Below, in pieces: positions 8,900-15,781 of a stretch of DNA of 64,000 bases. The notes beneath the pieces are model-generated. The model was given only the letters and a program-made list of their open reading frames with translations, made no database searches and was not told where the DNA came from. The DNA is taken from NCBI RefSeq assembly GCF_003987145.1, contig NZ_PIPL01000001.1:434001-498000 (forward strand), given 5' to 3'. The translations under genes were made by a program, and so were the position numbers. Within the stretch, counting starts at the first letter, position 1. The number at the start of each line of letters is the position of its first letter. The DNA is from Aliidiomarina minuta (GTDB taxonomy: Bacteria; Pseudomonadota; Gammaproteobacteria; Enterobacterales; Alteromonadaceae).

Positions 8900-9195
8900 T
8901 GTCTGTAATGTTTAACCCAGCCCATCCGGGCGAATTTATTTTGGCAACGTATATGGAGCCTTTTGGCTTGAGTTGCCGTTATCTAGCTGGAAAGTTAGAT
9001 GTTTCTCCTTCTACTCTAAATAGGGTTTTAAAGTGCCAAAGTGGCATTAGCCCAGAAATGGCACTTCGTTTATCGAAAGCACTAGGCAGAAGCCCTGAGA
9101 GTTGGCTTGCGATGCAAGATACTTACGACTTATGGCATGCCGGAAAGAACTTGAGTTTAGATAAGGTTCAGAAGCTTGAGCTCACAGCTGCATAA
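8899..9195 (+). CDS. higA: HigA-family antitoxin
   Basis: A 98-residue XRE-type protein with N-terminal HPGEFILATYMEPFGLS and a helix-turn-helix (LAGKLDVSPSTLNRVLKCQSG, written in two parts: LAGKLDVSPS then TLNRVLKCQS), then the conserved SPEMALRLSKALG region and the W-LAMQ-YDLW motif of HigA antitoxins. It normally binds HigB and represses the operon. It starts at 8899, overlapping the toxin stop (TGATG). The gene is intact although the toxin is not, so it may now act only as a DNA-binding protein or protect against related toxins. The stop lies within the R'' of attC site 2. Confidence 0.92.
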   Translation: MSVMFNPAHPGEFILATYMEPFGLSCRYLAGKLDVSPSTLNRVLKCQSGISPEMALRLSKALGRSPESWLAMQDTYDLWHAGKNLSLDKVQKLELTAA

Positions 9196-9254
9196 CAAGT
9201 CGCATCAGTTCGCGCCTTCGGCGCCGGACACTCACTTCGTTCGTGCCGTTGTGC
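9190..9254 (+). repeat. attC site 2 (probably rearranged)
   Basis: R'' GCATAAC (9190-9196) is the exact complement of the cassette start GTTATGC (8604-8610). The best R' is GTTGTGC (9248-9254). The inner arms do not pair well, though a central GCGCC-TTC-GGCGC hairpin exists and the left half resembles attC site 5. The right half is probably from another site, and the downstream DNA has no matching cassette end. Confidence 0.65.
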
Positions 9255-9256
9255 TC

Positions 9257-9281
9257 GGGCTGTAAACAGCCCCCCATTTTT
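9257..9281 (+). terminator. Intrinsic terminator after the higBA cassette
   Basis: GGGCTGT-AA-ACAGCCC (9257-9272) followed by CCCA and five T. It is oriented to stop plus-strand transcription coming out of the cassette before the convergent hydrolase gene. Confidence 0.6.
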
Positions 9282-9296
9282 AGAGCCAACCGCCCG

Positions 9297-10070
9297 TTAA
9301 CACTCAAACACCAAAGTCTCACCGTCATCGGGAATATACAAACGCTGCTCTAGGCCTTTCCGCTCTCGTAAATTTTTAAGCTGAAGCCGTGTAACCGGGC
9401 AGTGATCAAGCGCTTCGAGGTGGTTTGCAATAATTTTTCCGGTGCTGATGCCTGCCAGTTCCTCAACGTCCGTTAGCCCCATGATGATCTCCCCGCCGAT
9501 ATCGAATTGAGCACCTCCAGCGGGAACTAAACAGATATCCGGTTGTTTTCTCAAGATAAAATCAGCAATCTCTCCGGTCAATATCGTATCTCCCGCTAAA
9601 TACAAGCTGGGTTCGCCGGGAAATTCAATGAAGTAACCATGGCCATGCGCCATCATTCTACCAACAATGCCCTCGCCATGAACGCAGGGAATAGGTGTGA
9701 GTTTTCCATCCAGAAAGGGCTGAGTACCATCGATAAGCACGCGTGTCGCTAACCCTTTAGTTGCGAGAAACTGACGATCGTCCGGCATACAAAAGACAGG
9801 TACGTTGTGGTCCCGCAAAAACTTAGCACCTGCACGATCAAGGTGATCGAAATGGCCTTTTTGGCAGTGGGTGATGAGCGAATGGCTCACCGTGCTTAGC
9901 AATGAATCAGCTGCTTCCGGCAACTCGACAAGCGGATTGCGGCGGCGCGCACGAGTAACATATTTAAGTGCTGGAATTGTACTTTTGCGTGCCAACATGG
10001 GGTCAACTAAAATTCTGTAATCTCCAATATTTATCATGATGGTCGCGTTTCTGATTTGAGTTATTTGCAT
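9297..10070 (-). CDS. Metallo-beta-lactamase-fold hydrolase (UlaG-like)
   Basis: A 257-residue protein; the start at 10070 is chosen for its upstream GAGGA and because homology begins there (MQITQIRNATI), although the frame stays open to 10172. Motifs of the fold: early Asp in ILVDPML, the metal site THCQKGHFDHLD (a variant of HxHxDH), a His in VHGEG, Asp in YLAGDT, and the late His in ANHLEALDHC. The L-ascorbate-6-phosphate lactonase-like group contains many such enzymes with unknown substrates. It is divergent, 105 bp away, from a GlxA-type regulator, suggesting that the regulator controls it. Confidence 0.8.
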   Translation of the reverse strand: MQITQIRNATIMINIGDYRILVDPMLARKSTIPALKYVTRARRRNPLVELPEAADSLLSTVSHSLITHCQKGHFDHLDRAGAKFLRDHNVPVFCMPDDRQFLATKGLATRVLIDGTQPFLDGKLTPIPCVHGEGIVGRMMAHGHGYFIEFPGEPSLYLAGDTILTGEIADFILRKQPDICLVPAGGAQFDIGGEIIMGLTDVEELAGISTGKIIANHLEALDHCPVTRLQLKNLRERKGLEQRLYIPDDGETLVFEC

Positions 10071-10175
10071 GGCTGGAGTCCTCAGTTTATACATACTGGT
10101 AATGAGCGTGTATTGTGAATCCGTTGCCTTGGCGTTACTATGGCTTAAATTGACATATTTCATACAATTCATGCC

Positions 10176-11120
10176 ATGAGTGCATTAACCATAGGGTTGT
10201 TAGTTTATCCAGACTGCTTACCAGCGGGGCTATTTGCCTTCGCTGATATTTTACGTGCGTCGAATCTTCATGAGGGCAGCAAGCGTTTTAAGGTGTGTTG
10301 GCTGAGTGTGAGAGGTGGTGAGGTATCGGCCGCACCTGGTTTAAGTGTAACAACCGAGCCATTGCAAGCGTCTTCAATTGATGTGCTCTTAGTCCCGGGC
10401 GCGTGGCGTGACGCCGAAAATGTTATTAGTCAAAAGGACAGTGAACTGGTTCAGAGCCTCAAGCAGCTACCGTCACAGGTGCGACTATTCGGTTATTGCA
10501 CCGGCGTCATTATATTGGCCCGAGCAGGTCGCCTGGATGGTATGTCGGCGACGACCACGTGGTGGTTACACGAGCTTGCAGGGCAAACATTTCCGAGCGT
10601 AAGCTGGAAGCCTCACGAGACTCTGGTTTATACCAGCACGCATGCAACTGCGTCGGGTGTACACGGGTATTTGCCGTTGGCGCTTGCATTTATAGAGGAG
10701 CGATGCGGAACCAGCATGGTGAATGGAATTCGCCGTCACATGGTTTTGCCCCGCCCTGAAGGGCGTGAGACGCCACTTCAAGAGGTACCGATGTTGCTGC
10801 AGCGCAGCAGCTGGGTACGCTCACTTATACAGTTAATTGAAGTTACGAGTCCAGAGAATTTAGCTATCGTGCATTTAGCTGAGGCCTTAAACATTGCACC
10901 CCGTACGCTTCAGCGCCGGACATTGAAGGAAACGGGGATTTCATGCGGTAAACTGATGCGCCTGGTGAAAATGAATCAAGTTGGGGAGCAATTGATTACA
11001 ACGGATCGCTCGGTTGCGATGATAGCCAGCGCGATTGGTTTTAGGGACGAGGCCAGCCTGCGACGTTCATTTCGGCAGGTTGTCGGTATGACGCCGGGAG
11101 CCTATCGGAAGCGCATGTAA
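10176..11120 (+). CDS. GlxA-family transcriptional regulator (DJ-1/PfpI domain plus AraC HTH)
   Basis: A 314-residue protein. Residues 1-~190 form a class I glutamine amidotransferase-like (DJ-1/PfpI) domain with the nucleophile-elbow Cys in LFGYCTGV. Residues ~225-314 form an AraC-type double helix-turn-helix (LAEALNIAPRTLQRR; SVAMIASAIGFRDEASLRRS, ending GMTPGAYRKR). The start at 10176 (MSALTIG) fits the family better than the out-of-frame ATG at 10171. Such regulators usually act on adjacent catabolic genes; the divergent hydrolase is the obvious candidate. Effector unknown. Confidence 0.9.
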   Translation: MSALTIGLLVYPDCLPAGLFAFADILRASNLHEGSKRFKVCWLSVRGGEVSAAPGLSVTTEPLQASSIDVLLVPGAWRDAENVISQKDSELVQSLKQLPSQVRLFGYCTGVIILARAGRLDGMSATTTWWLHELAGQTFPSVSWKPHETLVYTSTHATASGVHGYLPLALAFIEERCGTSMVNGIRRHMVLPRPEGRETPLQEVPMLLQRSSWVRSLIQLIEVTSPENLAIVHLAEALNIAPRTLQRRTLKETGISCGKLMRLVKMNQVGEQLITTDRSVAMIASAIGFRDEASLRRSFRQVVGMTPGAYRKRM

Positions 11121-11416
11121 TTGAAGCGGCCACAGAGCCTGACTTTGCTTTAGCTGGTCCAGCAAACCGAGGGGCGTGACTTTCGTGTTCGGGTGGCCTC
11201 GCGCGAACTAGCCATGGTAGCGTTGATTGCTCCGCATGGAGCCGGAGTCCAGTTAGAGTTGTCCCGCGGACTAAGGTCTACTTTTTTCGAGTCTCTGAAT
11301 TCAGCCGGAAGGAGACGCCAGACTCACGTGTTCCACCAATTCGTTGATGCCGTGCGTCAGGGATTAGTTCGAGCAGGTCTGCTCTAGTAATTGTCCTTAA
11401 ACAGGGAACGTGAAAT
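11121..11416. other. Intergenic stretch, possible gene remnant
   Basis: About 296 bp between the regulator and a lipoprotein gene. It holds a 64-codon plus-strand frame (11193-11387) with no ribosome site and no recognisable family. Base usage is GC-richer than the cassettes. I see no attC, inverted repeat or promoter that I would defend. Confidence 0.3.
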
Positions 11417-12097
11417 ATGAAAACTGCTGCATCTTTTTTCTTACCTTTCTTTATCCTGATGACGGCGGCCGGCTGCGCATCACAAAAAGTCTTTTTGAAT
11501 GACTATAAGCTGAATGAATCCAGTGTTGAGCAGGTCCAGGAATTGCTCGAAAGCGAAGGTTTTGATGTACAAGTGATATCGGTGCAGCCACCTAGCTCTA
11601 TTGATTCCTCGACGCTTTTAAGTGGCTCAAGGGCCGCTTTTGGACCGTCGGTTGATAGTCTGGTAAAGGCATTGGATGAGCTTGGCTACCACAACATCAG
11701 CACGACCATTGTTCAGCGGGGCAATCATTGGTATCGGGGAGATAACATTGGTCTTTACCTGTTTGATGCTGATTTTACTGAAAAGCCTGGGCGCGATGTG
11801 CAAGGGGAGTATACAGCCGAAGATTGTGAGTCGATGGAAACACTCACCTTAACGAGAGAGCAAGAGTTCATCATCACCTTTGCAGACAGTGAGCCGCTAG
11901 CAGGTAATTGGGCGGTTGAAAGCATGCCATACATACACCTGTTCAGTAGCACTCCGCGCCTGAACTTTTATTATCAGGTCGAGTTTGAGCGGATAAAAGA
12001 CTTTTCCTGGGAGGTAGATATTGTTCGCCTGCATCCGCTTGGGAATCACGTGCAAATTCAAGATTGTGTTCTCGTCAAAGGGCTACGAGTAAACTAA
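11417..12097 (+). CDS. Lipoprotein of unknown function
   Basis: A 226-residue protein with a lipoprotein signal peptide (hydrophobic MKTAASFFLPFFILMTAAGC; lipobox Cys20). The N-terminal ~70 mature residues look like a degenerate SPOR/LysM-sized alpha/beta domain (a VQELLESEGFDVQVI helix-strand and later a VKALDELGYHNIST repeat of the same design). The remainder is beta-rich. It starts at the ATG at 11417 after AGGGAACG. I do not recognise the family. No paired cassette boundaries surround it, so it is probably not a cassette gene. Confidence 0.7.
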   Translation: MKTAASFFLPFFILMTAAGCASQKVFLNDYKLNESSVEQVQELLESEGFDVQVISVQPPSSIDSSTLLSGSRAAFGPSVDSLVKALDELGYHNISTTIVQRGNHWYRGDNIGLYLFDADFTEKPGRDVQGEYTAEDCESMETLTLTREQEFIITFADSEPLAGNWAVESMPYIHLFSSTPRLNFYYQVEFERIKDFSWEVDIVRLHPLGNHVQIQDCVLVKGLRVN

Positions 12098-12103
12098 GCG
12101 GCG

Positions 12104-12535
12104 TTATTGCTTTGGACGTACCGCAGGAAGCAGTCGCATCAACCACAGGACTACCCAGGCATGGACCAGGCCGCATAGTGGTGCCAAGGCATAACCCGGC
12201 ATTGGTGCTTGCTCCGCCAGGAGCACGAACAGCACCAGATTAAACACGGCCACCAGCGCCGGAAAAGTGAGGTAAAGAGGCGCACTCATGCGGCGCAGTA
12301 AATAATAAGCGGGCGCAATAAACACCAGATAGAGCACAAAGCCGATAATGGCAAATAAGCCAGCGATATATATCAGGTCCGATACTAAGAAGGGCGTGCC
12401 CTCTGCGACGGACTCATAGGCACCAGCCAATAACAGCACGACGAAAGGCACCGACACGGTAGCCACTGCAATCGGCAGTATCAGTTGCCAGCTGTAGAAC
12501 CAGATCATTACTACAAGCAGCAGTAAAACAATCAT
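12104..12535 (-). CDS. Small integral membrane protein, unknown
   Basis: 143 residues, mostly hydrophobic, with four likely membrane helices (residues ~3-33, ~45-70, ~80-105, ~110-135). There is no recognised motif, and the start is not supported by a good ribosome site. It converges on the lipoprotein gene with only 6 bp between the stops. Function unknown. Confidence 0.6.
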   Translation of the reverse strand: MIVLLLLVVMIWFYSWQLILPIAVATVSVPFVVLLLAGAYESVAEGTPFLVSDLIYIAGLFAIIGFVLYLVFIAPAYYLLRRMSAPLYLTFPALVAVFNLVLFVLLAEQAPMPGYALAPLCGLVHAWVVLWLMRLLPAVRPKQ

Positions 12536-13024
12536 GGGCGCGAAAAACTCATAGTCATCCCTTTTCGGTTAAGTAAGGCATGGGGTGGGGCATTAAACTG
12601 GAAAAATTCACCCAACTAACGCATGTTAGCAATACCGCCTCATAGCTTGAAGAGCCAACTATGAAAGCAGCACTTTCCGCTGATAGCTTGTCGAGTTCGG
12701 AAAGTCTCACGCGACTAGAGAATGACGTTCACGCTTCTATCGGCAGGAGGTAGTTACATGGCACACGTGATTCACTCGATAAATACCATGGCAAGTGGCT
12801 TATGCCACCATCTAGATAGCGTGACTGGTGACGAGCACCTGCAGTACGCAATCGACCTGACATTATCCGCCGAGGTATTAATCTTCGGCCGAAACACCTT
12901 TGACCTATTTACGCAGTTCTGGCCCGATGCTTTAAATAGAAACGGGGTAGAACCCAAAGGTATGCTCATTTAGCTTGAGGGGAGCGCACGCTTTGCAGTT
13001 GCGAGTAGGGATTTATTTTAGTAT
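12536..13024. other. Degenerate stretch with small inverted repeats
   Basis: Apart from the RibD-C fragment at 12758-12973, this holds CTAAC-GCAT-GTTAG (12617-12630 region) and an 8-bp inverted repeat ACTTTCCG/CGGAAAGT (about 12670-12703). They might be collapsed attC remnants, but neither has both heptamers and pairing arms. Nothing else is supportable. Confidence 0.3.
12758..12973 (+). pseudogene. Truncated RibD-C/dihydrofolate-reductase-like protein
   Basis: A 71-codon frame with a good GGAGG ribosome site resembles the N-terminal third of RibD C-terminal/DHFR-family proteins (HSINTMASG substrate-loop-like start, then VLIFGRNTFDLFTQFWP, the conserved GRxTYE-like segment). The family is usually about 180 residues, so the C-terminal two thirds are absent, and the DNA downstream in any frame does not continue the fold. 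It is probably a remnant. Confidence 0.6.
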
Positions 13025-13217
13025 GGTCAACAACATAATAACAACGTGTGCCAAGGATATCAGGCGTAGCGATACAGTAAAACGAGCATGCTCAGTTTGT
13101 TTTCCAAGGAAAGAGCCTCCTCATAACGAAATTCTCGCTATATCAATTACCTGACTTCGATACCGCCTGAAAACCTGCGGTGATAAAACGTGTTTGCTCA
13201 CTATACAAAGGTTAGGC
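13025..13217 (+). repeat. attI-like block, copy B (intact, followed by a cassette)
   Basis: 185-bp copy co-linear with 6452-6635, ending ACTATACAAAG-GTTAGGC (core 13211-13217), directly followed by cassette 3. The core region parallels the CTAAAACAAA-GTTAGGC layout of the class 1 integron attI. No ORF. It shares the palindrome GAGCATGCTC (13084-13093). It may also carry the promoter for array 2, since the first cassette gene starts only 16 bp after the core. Confidence 0.55.
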
Positions 13218-13232
13218 ATTCAGGGAGGAAAG

Positions 13233-13679
13233 ATGCATTCTGCGAGTAATAAGTATCTTCTGGCTGCGGCAATCTGCTGTTTTGCGGCCGCGCTTGCTCA
13301 TCTCGGCTGCATTGTATTTGGCGGCGATTGGTATCGGTTCTTTGGTGCTGGTGAACAGATGGCCCAGATGGCAGAGCAGGGGCTTTGGTATCCCACAATT
13401 GTAACCTCTGTCATTGTTTTAGTGCTTTTAGTTTGGGCGCTCTATGGTCTGTCGGGCGCGGGTGCGATTAAACGATTACCTCTGACGAAATTGGCGCTAA
13501 TCCTCATTACCAGTATATTTTTACTTCGTGGCATTTCCTTCGTGGGATTAATGCCAATGTTCCCAGAAAACAACCTGACGTTTTGGTTAATTAGTTCTGG
13601 TATTTGTTTGTTTATTGGCGGCTTATTCGCTGTAGGTTCATGGCAGCAGTGGCCAGCTTTAGGTGGGAATAGTGCCTAA
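13233..13679 (+). CDS. Cassette-encoded four-helix membrane protein
   Basis: 148 residues; the ATG at 13233 follows GGGAGGA. Four predicted membrane helices: ~8-28 (LAAAICCFAAALAHLGC), ~50-72, ~82-105 and ~115-138. The overall form resembles small DoxX-like/hypothetical membrane proteins often carried as cassettes. No catalytic motif. It is the first gene of array 2, with its stop inside the R'' of the next attC (GCCTAAC), so it is a true one-gene cassette. Confidence 0.75.
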   Translation: MHSASNKYLLAAAICCFAAALAHLGCIVFGGDWYRFFGAGEQMAQMAEQGLWYPTIVTSVIVLVLLVWALYGLSGAGAIKRLPLTKLALILITSIFLLRGISFVGLMPMFPENNLTFWLISSGICLFIGGLFAVGSWQQWPALGGNSA

Positions 13680-13760
13680 CAATACGCATCACTCGCGGCC
13701 TATGGCCGCTGGGACGGCAACCCGCCGCGCGGCTTGCCGCCCGTGTGCTTGGCGTTAGGC
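13674..13760 (+). repeat. attC site 3
   Basis: R'' GCCTAAC (13674-13680) complements the cassette start GTTAGGC (13211-13217). R' is GTTAGGC (13754-13760). GC-rich imperfect palindromic interior (GCGGCC-TATGGCCGC and GGCGGG-like arms). 87 bp. Confidence 0.85.
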
Positions 13761-13765
13761 TTACT

Positions 13766-14191
13766 ATGAAACATTCCGGCGACACGATTAGCGTTACTGT
13801 CGAGTACCAGCTAGCTGAGTACAAACGTATGGTGTGTGATTTTATGCCTTTGCATTTGGCTTCTATGCAGAAGCCTCCGAATCGATACTTGCCGTGGAAT
13901 TGGCCTATTATTGAGAGGGCTTTCTCAGCAGTATTCATTCCCATAATGTTCAAGATAAAAGTTGCAACGGTAGGTACCTGCAAGTTCACCTTTAGCGAAG
14001 TCGGGCTTACCCGCGAATCTAAAGTAGGTGTCAAGTTCTGTGGGTGGGATGAAGTATTATCTGTAAACAGCCTCTCAGGTATCTATCTCATTCATCTTCG
14101 TTCTGGTGGTGCGATGCCCGTCCCATATCGTGTTTTCAGCACTGAGGATCGACGGGCGTTTGAAGGAATCTTAACCCGTGTCGGAGCCTAA
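13766..14191 (+). CDS. YcxB-like cassette protein
   Basis: 141 residues starting at the ATG at 13766, 6 bp after the cassette core. It has a soluble N-terminal strand region, a central hydrophobic stretch (AFSAVFIPIMFKIKVATVG) and a C-terminal domain like YcxB (VKFCGWDEVLSVNSLSGIYL, then a VPYRVFSTEDRRAF segment). These are small PH-like membrane-associated proteins of unknown role and frequent cassette cargo. It has no good ribosome site and may be translated from the short leader. The stop lies within R'' of attC site 4. Confidence 0.7.
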   Translation: MKHSGDTISVTVEYQLAEYKRMVCDFMPLHLASMQKPPNRYLPWNWPIIERAFSAVFIPIMFKIKVATVGTCKFTFSEVGLTRESKVGVKFCGWDEVLSVNSLSGIYLIHLRSGGAMPVPYRVFSTEDRRAFEGILTRVGA

Positions 14192-14267
14192 CAAACGCCT
14201 GAAGCATCGCGACTTTCAGCCGCTGGACTCGCAACAAGTTGCTCGCCGCTTAGGCGAGCGTTATCTT
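14186..14267 (+). repeat. attC site 4
   Basis: R'' GCCTAAC (14186-14192) complements the cassette start GTTAGGC (13754-13760). R' is GTTATCT (14261-14267). CGCCT-G-AAGC...GCGA pairs with TCGC...GCTTAGGCG, leaving an unpaired G, which is the hallmark extrahelical base. 82 bp. Confidence 0.9.
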
Positions 14268-14307
14268 CAAGTTGGCGTTGGGGCATTTCTAGGGTAATCT
14301 TTAAACA

Positions 14308-14543
14308 TGCCGACAGTCTTACGATTAGGGCCGTACCGTTTCTTCTTTTATAGTAATGAGAATGCAGAGCCCGCCCATATTCATATTCAGCGCGAGAAGA
14401 TGCTTGCGAAATTCTGGTTGAAACCAGTGGCTCTCGCTAGCTCTACTCGGTTTGCGCCAAAATAATTGAGAAAACTCGAGCAACTGGTGGTCGAAAATAG
14501 AGATACGTTTTTGGAGGCTTGGAATGGCTACTTTAGCAGTTGA
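14308..14543 (+). pseudogene. DUF4160 protein with a frameshift and a stop
   Basis: Translation in pieces gives a recognisable DUF4160 protein: MPTVLRLGPYR, then after a missing base at about 14340 FFFYSNENAEPAHIHIQREK and so on to STRFAPK, then an in-frame TAA (14463-14465) where relatives have Glu, then LRKLEQLVVENRDTFLEAWN to 14543. Length from start to final stop is one base short of a whole number of codons, confirming the single-base deletion. Both lesions make it non-functional. Its 3' end overlaps the DUF2442 start by 20 bp, the usual DUF4160/DUF2442 pairing. Confidence 0.85.
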
Positions 14544-14778
14544 ACATCATCCCCTCGCACAATCCGTCAGTTTCGATACGGACTCACTTATTGTAGAGCT
14601 TGTTGACGGGCGCACCATTTCGGTGCCGCTCACTTGGTTTCCCTCATTGTCCAAAGCAACAGAGTCTGAGCTTACTGACTGGGAAATACTGAGTGACGGA
14701 GAAGGTATTCACTGGCCCCAGCTGGATGAGGACTTAAGCGTGAACGGCATTCTTGTTGGAAATCATGGAAGAAGATAA
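14524..14778 (+). CDS. DUF2442 protein (putative partner of DUF4160)
   Basis: 84 residues, intact. DUF2442 motifs: SVSFDTDSLIVELVDGRTISVPL, written as FDTDSLIVELVDGR and ISVPLTWFPSL, then WEILSDGEGIHWPQLDEDLS. The pair DUF4160/DUF2442 recurs next to each other in genomes and in cassettes and has been regarded as a possible toxin-antitoxin-like module, but the activity is not established. Here the first partner is broken and this one is kept. The ATG lies within the DUF4160 reading region; the GGAGG at 14514-14518 is well placed. The stop overlaps R'' AGATAAC of attC site 5. Confidence 0.85.
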   Translation: MATLAVEHHPLAQSVSFDTDSLIVELVDGRTISVPLTWFPSLSKATESELTDWEILSDGEGIHWPQLDEDLSVNGILVGNHGRR

Positions 14779-14846
14779 CAAGTCAATTAACTGCGCGCCT
14801 GCGGCGCCGGACGCGCTAACGCACGCCGGTGAATGCGGCGTTAGCA
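14773..14846 (+). repeat. attC site 5
   Basis: R'' AGATAAC (14773-14779) complements the cassette start GTTATCT (14261-14267). R' is GTTAGCA (14840-14846). The left half is similar to that of attC site 2 (shared AACAAGTC and GCGCCT-CGGCGCCGGAC). The inner pairing is poorer than in sites 1, 4 and 6. 74 bp. Confidence 0.8.
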
Positions 14847-14901
14847 ATCGCACTTTTCTACCCTTCTTGCTAAATGAGTAAAAAAGGAATAATTTATACT
14901 C

Positions 14902-15165
14902 ATGCACATTTTTGAGTTTGATAATGATAAGAGCCAAGCGAATCTAGAGAAACATGGAATCGACTTCCGTGACGCTCAGGCTTTATGGGATGACCAGGAT
15001 TTACTTGAGATTCAAGCAAAGACTGCCGATGAACCTCGCTACCTCGTTATTGGTCTTATTGGTAGCAAACACTGGTCCGCTGTTATCACTTACCGAGGGG
15101 AGAGGATTCGTCTCATCTCGGTAAGACGCTCGCGTAAGAGAGAGGTAGAGTTGTATGAAAGCTAA
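14902..15165 (+). CDS. brnT: BrnT-family ribonuclease toxin
   Basis: 87 residues, intact, with the BrnT pattern: FEFDNDKSQANLEKHGIDF (Trp/Phe-Asp-x-x-Lys...Lys-His-Gly-Ile), a central DEPRYLVIG strand, and the C-terminal ITYRGERIRLISVRRSRKRE with the basic/RNase residues. BrnT is a RelE-fold RNase toxin inhibited by BrnA. The ORF starts at the ATG at 14902 and overlaps brnA by 11 bp, so the two are translationally coupled. It lies in a cassette that starts at GTTAGCA (14840). Confidence 0.93.
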   Translation: MHIFEFDNDKSQANLEKHGIDFRDAQALWDDQDLLEIQAKTADEPRYLVIGLIGSKHWSAVITYRGERIRLISVRRSRKREVELYES

Positions 15166-15424
15166 AGATTTTGACAAGAAGTTTGATGAAGATGCAGATG
15201 ACATCATCGATGATCTGGACGTTAAGAGTGCACGACGAGTGAACCAAGAAGCGAAGCGCATTAACGTTGATTTTCCGGCTTGGGTCGTGGAGTCGCTTGA
15301 CCGTGAAGCTGCTCGAATCGGTGTTACTCGGCAATCAATTATTAAAGTCTGGCTGGTGGAGCGTTTGCGAGCCGAAGCTGCTAGTAAGCCGCTTAAAAGT
15401 GACACCGCAAGCGGCGCACATTAG
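15155..15424 (+). CDS. brnA: BrnA-family antitoxin
   Basis: 89 residues with an acidic N terminus (FDEDADDIIDDLD), then a ribbon-helix-helix DNA-binding fold (KRINVDFPAWVVESLDREA and RIGVTRQSIIKVWLVERL). It binds and neutralises BrnT and autoregulates the operon. The N terminus is somewhat longer than minimal BrnA. The stop (15422-15424) is immediately followed by what looks like a damaged attC: only a GCGTTATAC half remains. Confidence 0.92.
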   Translation: MKAKDFDKKFDEDADDIIDDLDVKSARRVNQEAKRINVDFPAWVVESLDREAARIGVTRQSIIKVWLVERLRAEAASKPLKSDTASGAH

Positions 15425-15437
15425 CGGGGCGTTATAC
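15422..15437 (+). repeat. Degraded attC remnant (R' half only)
   Basis: The R' GTTATAC at 15431-15437 starts the next cassette (its complement GTATAAC ends that cassette). The expected R'' TGCTAAC and pairing arms of the brnTA cassette are missing; the boundary is reduced to TAGCGGGGC. The two cassettes are therefore probably locked together. Confidence 0.6.
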
Positions 15438-15469
15438 GAGTAGCGTAACGTCCATTTTCGGAGAGGATT

Positions 15470-15781
15470 ATGAAAGTAGTTAGAAGTAAAGATTTTAAGG
15501 CTGAGCGCGCTTGGGGAGCAACGGATATTGCCAATATGAGTGGAATAACGACTCGCCTGCATTGGACAGATCAACCGTACAAATGGCATGTTAATGACGG
15601 TGAAGAAGTATTCGTCGTATTGGATGGACAGGTTGATATGCTCTATCGATTGAACGGCGAGGAAGAGTCGGTTTTATTGAATGCTGGTGATATTTTCTTT
15701 GCTTCAGTTGGTACAGAACACGTTGCGCACCCTAGAGGGGAAGTAAGAGTGTTGGTGGTTGAAAGAGAAGGTAGCGTATAA
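15470..15781 (+). CDS. Cassette-encoded cupin protein
   Basis: 103 residues forming one small cupin barrel: motif 1 WHVNDGEEVFVVLDGQVDM (His, Glu ligands; written here as one segment of 19) and motif 2 GDIFFASVGTEHVAHP (His ligand). The N terminus has a DIANMSGITTRLHWTD strand pair. Cupins of this size may bind a metal and a small ligand; the role is unknown. The ribosome site GGAGAGGA precedes the ATG. The stop overlaps R'' of attC site 6. Confidence 0.85.
   Translation: MKVVRSKDFKAERAWGATDIANMSGITTRLHWTDQPYKWHVNDGEEVFVVLDGQVDMLYRLNGEEESVLLNAGDIFFASVGTEHVAHPRGEVRVLVVEREGSV

Noticed and set aside
11193..11387. 64-codon plus-strand ORF after the GlxA-type regulator
   Set aside because: No ribosome site, no recognisable family, and composition compatible with a chance frame in GC-rich DNA; kept only as a note on the intergenic stretch.
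12096..12109. GCGGCGTTATTG after the lipoprotein stop, like an R' half of attC
   Set aside because: No matching R'' or paired arms, and no complementary cassette end downstream; also explained by the stop of the convergent gene.
12617..12703. Short inverted repeats resembling collapsed attC
   Set aside because: Lack the heptamer pair and arm layout; too short to separate from chance.
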